Part shown: piece after piece, positions 48,092 through 55,756 of the stretch
How the letters are laid out: every line of letters starts with the position of its first letter
Numbering within the stretch: the first letter of the stretch is position 1
NCBI GenBank assembly: GCA_904395815.1
Contig: CAJFOC010000023.1
Coordinates: forward strand, 27,376-91,375
Direction of reading: 5' to 3'
DNA length: 64,000 nt
Source of the DNA: an uncultured Holdemania sp.
GTDB taxonomy: Bacteria; Bacillota_I; Bacilli_A; Erysipelotrichales; Erysipelotrichaceae
Notes under the pieces: model-generated
Told to the model about the DNA's origin: nothing
Database searches by the model: none
The model's input: only the letters and a program-made list of their open reading frames with translations
Position numbers and translations under genes: made by a program

Positions 48092-49081
48092 TTATTTTTC
48101 CAGTGAATCAAACTGGAAACAGGAAACCTGCCGGTTGTTAATCATCACCGGCTGCGGTTTCTCCGCCGCACACCGATCTGTCGCATACGGACAACGAGTG
48201 CGGAAAGTACAGCCTGACGGCGGATTCAGCGGACTTGGCAATTCTCCCTGCAGCACAATCCGTTTCTTGGCTTTGCCGACAACCGGATCCGGAATCGGAA
48301 CGGCCGAAAGCAACGCTTTGGTATACGGGTGCATCGGGTTATGATACAGCTCGCTGCTGTCGCCGACCTCGACCATATGACCCAGATACATGACTCCAAT
48401 CCGGTCTGAAATGTGTTTAACCATGCTCAGGTCATGAGCGACGAAAAGATAGGAAATTCCCATCTCCTGCTGAATGTTTTTCAGCAGATTGATAATCTGA
48501 GCCTGAATCGAAACGTCCAGGGCAGAAATCGGTTCATCGCAGATGATGAATTCCGGATTCAGCGCCAGCGTTCTGGCGATGGAAATCCGCTGCCGCTGGC
48601 CGCCGGAGAATTCATGCGGATAACGACGTATATGATCCGGTTTCAAACCGACAATCTGCAGCAGCTCAACGACCCGTTCTTCTCTCTGCTTACGCGTGGA
48701 ATAAATCTCGTGAATATCCATCGGTTCACGGATAATCTCACCGACTGTCATCCGTGGATTCAGCGAAGCATACGGATCCTGAAAGATCATCTGCACCGAT
48801 TTGCGGAAAGTTTTCAAATCCTTCCCTTTCAGCTGGGTGATATCTTTGCCTTTGTATTCAATTTTGCCTGAAGTCGGTTCATACAGCTTGACAATCGTCC
48901 GTCCCAGCGTGGACTTACCGCAGCCGGATTCGCCGACAAGGCCAAACGTCTCGCCCTTGTGAATTTCAAAGCTGACCCCATCTACCGCCTTGACAATCTG
49001 TTTTTTTGAAAACAGACCCTTGGTGACATCAAAATGAGTTTTCAGGTCGGTCACTTTCAGAATTACTTCATCACTTTTCAT
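48092..49081 (-). CDS. oppF: Oligopeptide ABC transporter ATPase OppF
   Basis: 329 residues: GESGCGKSTLG, FSGGQRQRISIA, FIICDEPISALDVS and a C-terminal oligopeptide/dipeptide domain with the Fe-S-type cysteines GCTFRTRCPYATDRC. Pairs with OppD to power peptide uptake. ATG 49081 has GGAGGGAAAAGA before it and overlaps the oppD stop (ATGA). Confidence 0.93.
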   Translation of the reverse strand: MKSDEVILKVTDLKTHFDVTKGLFSKKQIVKAVDGVSFEIHKGETFGLVGESGCGKSTLGRTIVKLYEPTSGKIEYKGKDITQLKGKDLKTFRKSVQMIFQDPYASLNPRMTVGEIIREPMDIHEIYSTRKQREERVVELLQIVGLKPDHIRRYPHEFSGGQRQRISIARTLALNPEFIICDEPISALDVSIQAQIINLLKNIQQEMGISYLFVAHDLSMVKHISDRIGVMYLGHMVEVGDSSELYHNPMHPYTKALLSAVPIPDPVVGKAKKRIVLQGELPSPLNPPSGCTFRTRCPYATDRCAAEKPQPVMINNRQVSCFQFDSLEK

Positions 49082-50085
49082 TCTTTTCCCTCCCTTTTCC
49101 TCAGTTCGTTCAGCCAGCAGGCACACTGATGTGTTTCGGAAAATGCCGTTACTGACGGCATCTGTTCCTTACAGATCCGCATCGCTTTTTCGCAGCGATC
49201 CACAAAAGGACATCCTTTTGGCGGATTCAGCAGATCCGGCGGAGATCCCGGGATCGGCTGCAGATCTTTGTCGTCATCCTCAGGATTGTTGATGCAGTGC
49301 AGCAAGCCCTGTGTATACGGATGCTTCGGTTCATAGAAAATCTCCTTGTCCGTACCGATTTCCACAATTTTTCCGCCATACATGATGGCGATGCGGTTGC
49401 ACAGACTGGCGACGACACCCAGATCATGGGTAATCATGATGACGGAGGAACCAAGCTTTTCCTTCATTTCCTGAATCAGCTCCAGTACCTGCGCCTGAAT
49501 GGTCACGTCCAGCGCCGTTGTCGGTTCATCGGCAATGATCAGCTTCGGATTGCAGGCCAACGCCATCGCGATGATGATACGCTGACGCATGCCGCCGGAA
49601 AATTCATGCGGGTACTGATTCATCCGCTTTTCCGGTGATGGAATGCCGACCTGACGCATCAGATCAATGGCTTTCTCCCGGCATTGTTTGCGGGTCATTT
49701 TGGTATGGTTCTGCAACGGCTCCATCAGCTGAGTTCCGATTTTCAAAACCGGATTCAGAAAGGTCATCGGATCCTGGAAGATCATGGCCATTTCATTGCC
49801 GCGGATCTGCTGCATCGTTTTTTCATATTCTGACCGGTTTTTGAACGCGGATTCATTGATTTTCCGGCCATTGAGCGTGATTTCTTCACTGGTGATTTTT
49901 CCGTTGGCCGCCAGTAAGCCCATGACGGAATACATCGTCTGGCTTTTACCGCTGCCGCTTTCTCCGACGATCCCCAGCACTTCCTGCGGATAAACGCAGA
50001 AGGAGACGTCGCGGACCGCATGCACTGTCCCCTGATCGGTGGAGAAATCCACAGTCAGATGTTTGACATTCAGCAATTCATTCAT
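49078..50085 (-). CDS. oppD: Oligopeptide ABC transporter ATPase OppD
   Basis: 335 residues: GESGSGKSQTM, FSGGMRQRIIIA, LIIADEPTTALDVT and the C-terminal GCPFVDRCEKAMRIC cysteine motif. Follows oppC by 12 bp. Confidence 0.93.
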   Translation of the reverse strand: MNELLNVKHLTVDFSTDQGTVHAVRDVSFCVYPQEVLGIVGESGSGKSQTMYSVMGLLAANGKITSEEITLNGRKINESAFKNRSEYEKTMQQIRGNEMAMIFQDPMTFLNPVLKIGTQLMEPLQNHTKMTRKQCREKAIDLMRQVGIPSPEKRMNQYPHEFSGGMRQRIIIAMALACNPKLIIADEPTTALDVTIQAQVLELIQEMKEKLGSSVIMITHDLGVVASLCNRIAIMYGGKIVEIGTDKEIFYEPKHPYTQGLLHCINNPEDDDKDLQPIPGSPPDLLNPPKGCPFVDRCEKAMRICKEQMPSVTAFSETHQCACWLNELRKREGKE

Positions 50086-50097
50086 GGTTTCTCCTCC

Positions 50098-51024
50098 TTA
50101 CTTCTTTTTCGGATCCAGCGCTTCCCCGACGCCATCACCAATAAAATTCAGCGACAGCATCGTCAGGCAGATTGCCGCGACCGGCCAGACGATCTGAATC
50201 GGATAACTCTGCACCAGGCCGCGCGCTTCCGATGCCAGCGTTCCCCAGCTTGCCTGCGGAGCGCTGATGCCGATGCCGATGAAACTGAGGAAGGATTCCG
50301 TGAAAATGGCATTCGGCACCATCAGCGTAGCGGAAACGATGATCGGACCCATGCAGTTGATGATCAGATGCTTGAACAGAATTCGTTTTTTGCTGGCGCC
50401 AATCACGAAAGCAGCCATCGAAAATTCCTGCTGCTTCAGCGTCTGGATCTGCGAGCGGACCTGACGGGCCATTCCTACCCAGGAGGAAATGGAAATTCCC
50501 AACAGAACCGAATACATGTTGGAGCCGAAAATCATCATGATCAGGATAACATAGAGCGTAGACGGAATGGCATAGATGCAGTCGACAATCCGCATCATGA
50601 TCATATCGACCTTCCCGCCGACAAAACCGCTGATTCCGCCATAGACCACGCCGATAATCAGATTCAGAAAGGCGGCGACAAAACCGATCGTCAGCGAAAT
50701 TCTGGCGCCGTACATAACCCGAACCAGAATATCCCGGCCCAGGCGGTCCGTTCCCATCAGATGCGTCAGGCTTGGCAGCGCGTTGCGGTTGGCCAGATCC
50801 TGGCCATCGTAGGTATACGGGGAAACCATCGGAATCACGATCGCCGCAATGGTGATCAGCACCAGAAAGACAAGCCCCGCCAGCGCCAGTTTGTTCTTTT
50901 TGAACCGCCGCCAGGCGTCCTGCAGGTAGGTTTTGCTTTCGATGGCGATGAATTCATTGTTCTTCTCGCTGCTGTCCAGCGGCTGAAACATGTCGTCGCT
51001 CAAAACGAGTTCTTTTTCCTCCAT
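50098..51024 (-). CDS. oppC: Oligopeptide ABC transporter permease OppC
   Basis: 308 residues with a soluble N-terminal arm, about six transmembrane helices and the coupling loop FVIGASKKRILFKHLI. GTDRLGRDILVRVMYGARIS is the typical OppC/DppC signature. 12 bp from oppB. Confidence 0.93.
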   Translation of the reverse strand: MEEKELVLSDDMFQPLDSSEKNNEFIAIESKTYLQDAWRRFKKNKLALAGLVFLVLITIAAIVIPMVSPYTYDGQDLANRNALPSLTHLMGTDRLGRDILVRVMYGARISLTIGFVAAFLNLIIGVVYGGISGFVGGKVDMIMMRIVDCIYAIPSTLYVILIMMIFGSNMYSVLLGISISSWVGMARQVRSQIQTLKQQEFSMAAFVIGASKKRILFKHLIINCMGPIIVSATLMVPNAIFTESFLSFIGIGISAPQASWGTLASEARGLVQSYPIQIVWPVAAICLTMLSLNFIGDGVGEALDPKKK

Positions 51025-51036
51025 ACGCGCTCCCTT

Positions 51037-51960
51037 CTAGCTGCCCAGCTTGATACGCGGATCAATGACAGCGTTGATAATATCGGTAATGATGTTGGCA
51101 ATGATGATGAAAGCACCGAAGAAAATCGTCAGTCCCATAATCATCGTGTAGTCACGGTTGGAAATGCTGGTCACGTATTCCGCGCCGATGCCCGGAATGG
51201 AAAACAGACTTTCAATAACAAACGAACCGGTCATCAGCGTTGCGATCAGCGGACCGGCATAGGTAACCACCGGGATCATCGCATTTTTCAGCCCGTGTTT
51301 CAGAATGACCTTCATCTGAGAAGAGCCTTTGGACCGGGCCAGCACCATATAATCCTGCCGCATGACTTCCATCATGCTGGAACGGGTCAGCCGGGCGATC
51401 ATCGCAATCGGCGACAGCGCCAGCGAAATGGCCGGCAGCACATAATGCCGCCAGCTGGACAGACCGACAATCGGGAACAGGTGCAACCACACACCAAAGA
51501 CGATCATCAGCAGCAGCGCCAGCAAAAAGCCGGGCACACTGACTCCCAACGTCGCCAGGGCAATGACAAAATTGTCCACCCATTTGTGTTTGGTGAACGC
51601 CGCCACCGTCCCCAGCGTGATGCCGGTCACCATCGCGATGACAAAGGCGACAAAGCCCAGCCGGGCAGTCACCGGCATGCCGTTGGCGATGATGTCATTG
51701 ACCTCACGGCCGGTCCGATAGGTGGAGATACCGAAATCTCCCTGGAAAGCATCCTTCATGTAAATCACATACTGTTCAAGAATTGGCTTATCCAGATTGT
51801 ATTTGGCCATCAGTTTTTCCTGGACCGAGGCAGGAAGCTTCGTATTCTCACCGGCAAACGGAGAACCCGGGATAATTTTCATCAGAAAAAAAGTGACTGT
51901 TGCCAGAATGAACAAGGTAACAAATCCTACGACGATTCGTTTCAAAATGTATTTGAACAA
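51037..51960 (-). CDS. oppB: Oligopeptide ABC transporter permease OppB
   Basis: 307 residues, six transmembrane helices, with the coupling loop VLARSKGSSQMKVILKHGLKN. I chose TTG 51960 because AAGGGGGA lies six bases upstream and homologues begin at (M)FKYILKR; a GTG seven codons earlier has no site. Own promoter at 52042-52070. Confidence 0.9.
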   Translation of the reverse strand: MFKYILKRIVVGFVTLFILATVTFFLMKIIPGSPFAGENTKLPASVQEKLMAKYNLDKPILEQYVIYMKDAFQGDFGISTYRTGREVNDIIANGMPVTARLGFVAFVIAMVTGITLGTVAAFTKHKWVDNFVIALATLGVSVPGFLLALLLMIVFGVWLHLFPIVGLSSWRHYVLPAISLALSPIAMIARLTRSSMMEVMRQDYMVLARSKGSSQMKVILKHGLKNAMIPVVTYAGPLIATLMTGSFVIESLFSIPGIGAEYVTSISNRDYTMIMGLTIFFGAFIIIANIITDIINAVIDPRIKLGS

Positions 51961-52041
51961 GTCAAATCCCCCTTTCCTCACAAGAACCCCGATTTTTATC
52001 CGCTTTGGCGCCAGACAATCCGAAGTTTTTGTAATAGCCTT

Positions 52042-52070
52042 ATTCTATCTTTTTTTATAAATCTTGTCAA
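52042..52070 (-). promoter_or_regulatory. Strong promoter of oppBCDF
   Basis: Minus-strand TTGACA (52065-52070), 17-bp spacer, TAGAAT (52042-52047). It makes the permease and ATPase genes independent of the T-box upstream of oppA. Confidence 0.8.
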
Positions 52071-52177
52071 TTTCTTTCAGCATACTTTCTGAAAACATTT
52101 ACAGACGATTTTCAGTCATGATTTTCATGGAAAAATGAAATTTCTCTGCACAGTTTCTCACCGATCACCAACAGAAG

Positions 52178-52203
52178 GAAAAGGCCCGTTGCCAGACCTT
52201 TCC
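52178..52203 (-). terminator. Terminator after the oppA fragment
   Basis: AAAGGTCTGG / GGGCCTTTT imperfect stem with T-run on the minus strand, adjoining the stop at 52205. Confidence 0.65.
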
Positions 52204-52204
52204 A

Positions 52205-52990
52205 TTATTCCGTGATCGTGCAGTAACCGTAGAACGGAGTCGAACCGGAAGTGACGACTCCCTGAACCGCAGTCTTCTTCAGCATCGGATCGCCATAATT
52301 GAACAGCGGAATGAGATAGACCTGATCCTGAACAAGATAGTGCTCGATATCATGCATCGCCTGCATGTATTCGTCATAATCAGCAATATAGGAGACTTCA
52401 TCCATCATGCGGTCATATTCCGGATCATCGACCGCTGCCACCTGCTGCTGCGTCGTGGTCCACAGTGAAAGATACTGGGACGGATCGTCGCTGGCCGCGT
52501 AGCCATAACGGGCAATTTCAAAATCGCCGTTGAAAATCTGGCTGTAGTACACACCGGATTCAACCACTTCCAGATCACATTCCACGCCAATCGCAGCCCA
52601 CATCCCCTGAAGTACCTGCGCAACATCCGCATGCAGCGTCGTCTGTGAATATTTGTAGGTGATGTGCAGCGGATTGTTTTCATCATAGCCGGCTTCCGCC
52701 AGCAGCTGACGGGCGGTTTCCGGATCATATTCCAAAAACTTTTCAACTTCATCGCTTTCTTCGCGGAAGTCCTTTTCCGCTCCCATCATCCCGTTAGGAA
52801 TATACCCGTTGAGCGGAACATAATAGGATGGATCTCCTACCGCGCTGACCAGCGCTTCCTTATCGATTGCTAACGCCAGCGCCCGGCGAACATTGACATC
52901 CTGCGCCCATTGCGGACCGCTTTCACCGCTGTTGATCAGCAAGAAATAATTGGTCGGACTTTCGACTTTCCAGAGTTCATCTTTATTTTC
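52205..52990 (-). pseudogene. Truncated second oppA (C-terminal half only)
   Basis: The frame DELWKVESPTNYF...LINSGESGPQ...DVNVRRALALAIDKEALV to the end is closely related to residues about 300-545 of the upstream OppA and is intact to its stop. Everything before it, including signal peptide and N-terminal lobe, is missing. Homology begins right after the terminator hairpin of the full-length gene. No ATG with ribosome site exists; only a TTG at 52942. Either a deletion remnant of a tandem duplicate or, less likely, an expressed soluble lobe. Confidence 0.8.
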
Positions 52991-53020
52991 ATGAAACAGC
53001 GGGAATTTTCATTCCCGCTG
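52991..53020 (-). terminator. Terminator of oppA
   Basis: CAGCGGGAAT / ATTCCCGCTG perfect 10-bp stem with a GAAA tetraloop followed by TTTC on the minus strand; short T-run. The truncated oppA begins at its edge. Confidence 0.7.
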
Positions 53021-53034
53021 CCATCGTATTCGAT

Positions 53035-54672
53035 TCAGGCTTTAACGACCCGGCCGAAGAAAGGATTCAGGCCCCACATTTCGATTCCCGAAATGGAAGT
53101 CTGTACCAGGCTTGGCGTGTTGTAGTTGAACAGCGGAATCACATAGACCATTTCTTCCACCAGATACCGCTCCGCAGCATGCAGGGCATTCATATATTCT
53201 GTGTGATCCACAATGTAGCTCGCATCATCAATCATCTGATCATAAACCGGATCATCGACCGCGGCAACGATCTGCTGACCGGTTGTCCACAGATTCAGAT
53301 ACTGCGATGGATCGTCTCCGGCGCTGTATCCGTAACGAGCCAGTTCAAAATCGCCCTGATCCAGCTGATTGTAGAACACACCGGATTCAACAACGACCAG
53401 TTCGCAATCAATGCCCGCTTCCGCCCACATCTGCTGCAAAATCTGCGCGACATCGGAATGCAGCTGAGTCTGCGAATACTTGTAGGTGATATGCAGCGGA
53501 TTGCTTTCATCATAACCTGCCGCCGCCAGCAGCGATTTCGCTTCTTCCAGATCATATTCCAGGTATTTTTCCTGAGCGTCCGCTTCCTGACGGAAATCTC
53601 CGTCAGCACCGGTGAGTCCCTCCGGAATGTAGCCGTTAAGCACCTTGTAGTAATCCGAGCTGCCTACCGCGTTAACCAGCGCTTCTTTATCAATCGCCAG
53701 TGCCAGCGCCCGGCGAACGTTCACATCCTTCAGGTAATCCGGGCCGGTGGATCCACTGTTGAGCGCGATGAAATAGTTGGAAACATCCTGCTGATTCCAG
53801 ATTGCATCCTGATCGTCATAGCTTTCCGCAAGCGTCGGCGTGATGCTCAGCGCGATATCGATTTCGCCGTTTCTGAATGCCAGTGCCTGAGCATCGGTAT
53901 CGGTCATCACCATGAACGTAATCTGCGGCATGGTGATGGTATCCGCTTCATAGTAGCTGTCATTTTTGACGATCACTGCTTTTTCGTTTTCATTGACCTC
54001 TGTCAGAACGTACGGGCCAACGCTTGGATAGCCGGCTTCCAGCGACCACAGCGAGTCATGCTGAGTGGCAAAATCAGCCCGCAGCGGTTTCCATACGTTA
54101 TTGGTCAGCATCTGCGGGAACCAGGCGCATGGTTTTACCAGATGAAGGATCAGCGTCTGATCATCCGGAGTTTCAATTCCTTCAATCGAGCCGTTGACCG
54201 GGTCAAAGGTATCGTCTGCGACAATCTCCGCGGCGCCTACCAGATACTCGGAAGGATAATAAACTGCCCAGGCGTTATCCGCGCCATAGCTCAGGTTACG
54301 CAGAATCGCATATTCAAAATCACCGGAAGTCAGCGGCTGGCCATCGCTCCAGACTACCCCTTCACGCAGATGGAACGTGTAGGTCAGACCATCTTCGGAA
54401 ACCTCATAGGTTTCACAGAGATCATTGACGATTTCCTTGTCTTCATTCTGTTTGAACAGCCCCACGGTGGTATGCCGCAGAATATAGTTGTTGACCGTTT
54501 CCGTACTCAATCCCGGATCCAGCGTTGTAATCTGTCCGCCAGTCGCGACGGTCAGCTGATCTGCGCTGCCGCTGCCGGTATTGCCGCCGGTTGCCGCATC
54601 GCCGCCGCCCCCGGAGCAGGCACTGCTCAGCAACAGCATGGCAGCACACAAGAACACTCTCAGTTTTTTCAT
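53035..54672 (-). CDS. oppA: Oligopeptide-binding lipoprotein OppA
   Basis: 545 residues, family 5 solute-binding protein. Signal peptide MKKLRVFLCAAMLLL with lipobox SSAC, Gly-rich linker, then DQLTVATGGQITTLDPGLS, VRRALALAIDKEALVNAV and WAEAGIDCELVVVESG. Captures peptides outside the cell for OppBCDF. ATG 54672 follows GAAAGGAAGAA. Its leader has a T-box whose specifier is CGC, so expression should respond to arginine shortage, pointing to Arg-containing peptides. Confidence 0.92.
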   Translation of the reverse strand: MKKLRVFLCAAMLLLSSACSGGGGDAATGGNTGSGSADQLTVATGGQITTLDPGLSTETVNNYILRHTTVGLFKQNEDKEIVNDLCETYEVSEDGLTYTFHLREGVVWSDGQPLTSGDFEYAILRNLSYGADNAWAVYYPSEYLVGAAEIVADDTFDPVNGSIEGIETPDDQTLILHLVKPCAWFPQMLTNNVWKPLRADFATQHDSLWSLEAGYPSVGPYVLTEVNENEKAVIVKNDSYYEADTITMPQITFMVMTDTDAQALAFRNGEIDIALSITPTLAESYDDQDAIWNQQDVSNYFIALNSGSTGPDYLKDVNVRRALALAIDKEALVNAVGSSDYYKVLNGYIPEGLTGADGDFRQEADAQEKYLEYDLEEAKSLLAAAGYDESNPLHITYKYSQTQLHSDVAQILQQMWAEAGIDCELVVVESGVFYNQLDQGDFELARYGYSAGDDPSQYLNLWTTGQQIVAAVDDPVYDQMIDDASYIVDHTEYMNALHAAERYLVEEMVYVIPLFNYNTPSLVQTSISGIEMWGLNPFFGRVVKA

Positions 54673-54773
54673 TTCTTCCTTTCCCTTTCCTTTCTTCTGA
54701 AAATTGCAGCACGGCACGAAACCATGCACCGGACGATTTCTTCAGCAATCTGCTTTGGGACAGAGGCGGATAC

Positions 54774-55000
54774 CATAAAAAAACGCCTCTGAAATAGTTC
54801 AGAGACGATTGACCGCGGTACCACCCTGATTGCCTTAAAACAAGACCACCTCATTCCTTAACGCGGAAACACGGGAATCCCTACTCAGTTCAGGAAACCA
54901 TCTCCCAGATGCGCTTCATTGTGGATATTGCCGCCGGACTCTCACCTTTTTCCCGCTCGCTGATGGATTTCCACAACTACTCTTCTGTTCATCGATATTA
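54774..55000 (-). promoter_or_regulatory. T-box leader, specifier CGC (Arg), of oppA
   Basis: T-box sequence AGGGTGGTACCGCG (complement of 54814-54827). Stem I: ACAGA-AGAGUAG-UUGUGGA pairs with UCCACAA...UCUG, leaving the specifier strand UGAAGCGCA; the codon after GAAG is CGC followed by A (54911-54913), arginine. Terminator GCCTCTGAA/TTCAGAGAC with T7 (54776-54806). The layout parallels the T-box at 39.1 kb. Confidence 0.88.
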
Positions 55001-55009
55001 ATTGTCTAA

Positions 55010-55039
55010 AGTCTACATCACGCCACCTTCTTTTGTCAA
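55010..55039 (-). promoter_or_regulatory. Promoter of the oppA T-box transcript
   Basis: Minus-strand TTGACA (55034-55039), 18-bp spacer, TAGACT (55010-55015). Confidence 0.65.
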
Positions 55040-55330
55040 TATTGGCTGAGTGTTTTTTCATGTTTTTCAGACTCGACGCATCTTATTGATGAAAAATGTT
55101 TCATTATCATTCTTTATCCGCTTTCGAGACGTTGTCTTCCTCTTGTTTTCACAGATGCGTTGTTCTTTTTTCATTCTATATCAGCAAAAAACCGATTTTT
55201 TTACTGTTCCAATGTACATATCCGGTTAATGTTGTGAAACGGTAGCTTTCAGCAAAGGATTAGACCGCCTGATCGTCTGTCGGATCACTTTCACACAAAT
55301 CCTCCCGACGGAATACACTATACCGAGCAA
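55040..55330. other. Intergenic stretch without recognised gene
   Basis: AT-rich spacer between the divergent oppA leader and the Cys-rich gene. I see scattered T- and A-runs but no convincing ORF, hairpin or repeat. The promoter of the Cys-rich gene must lie in its last 100 bp; ATACACTATACC at about 55310 is a non-consensus candidate. Confidence 0.4.
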
Positions 55331-55343
55331 GGAGGAATAGGAC

Positions 55344-55730
55344 ATGGATCAACTGAATGTCAAGGTCGGTCAGCGAAGCTCTCATCCGGATTCGCCTGTC
55401 TTTTTCGAGGATGACGGCTGGGACAGTCCGGAACTGCAAGCCCAGTCGGAAATTGAACGGATGGTCAACTGTTGCGAAGAAGACTGCGGCGATGGCTGCG
55501 AATGCGATCAGGGCAACGACTGCGGATGTGAAAACTGCGGCTGCGGGGATGACGGAGAGGATGAACTGCCACCCGAGACGGATCTGACTGATTCGTGCCG
55601 TCAGCCCCGGGTCGTCGTCTACGAGAAGTACAAGGAATGCATTGAACGCAGTCAGCCTACCGGATGCAATGACGAAACCGGATCCTACCGCAAGTGGACA
55701 ATCACCGTCAAAATCGTTAAACGGTATTAA
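55344..55730 (+). CDS. Small acidic cysteine-rich protein, unknown
   Basis: 128 residues with 12 cysteines, nine of them within 26 residues (pattern CC-x3-C-x3-C-x-C-x5-C-x-C-x2-C-x-C, about residues 43-67) and many Asp/Glu, followed by a beta-rich end (RVVVYEKYKECIE, KWTITVKIVKRY). No signal peptide. I do not recognise the family; metal binding in the manner of metallothioneins or a cross-linked coat protein are possible readings. AAGGAGG eight bases before the ATG and a terminator behind it make it a clear gene. Confidence 0.75.
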   Translation: MDQLNVKVGQRSSHPDSPVFFEDDGWDSPELQAQSEIERMVNCCEEDCGDGCECDQGNDCGCENCGCGDDGEDELPPETDLTDSCRQPRVVVYEKYKECIERSQPTGCNDETGSYRKWTITVKIVKRY

Positions 55731-55755
55731 AAAAGCGGACGCAAATCCGCTTTTA
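55729..55755. terminator. Bidirectional terminator
   Basis: AAAAGCGGA / TCCGCTTTT stem between the convergent Cys-rich gene and the pilus-locus surface protein gene, with A/T-runs on both sides. Confidence 0.85.
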
Positions 55756-55756
55756 A

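Noticed and set aside
50020..52092. Long plus-strand open frame opposite oppC-oppB (690 codons)
   Set aside because: Antisense to two clearly conserved permease genes, His/Gln/Arg-rich composition without domains, no ribosome site. Long antisense frames are common here because of codon bias.
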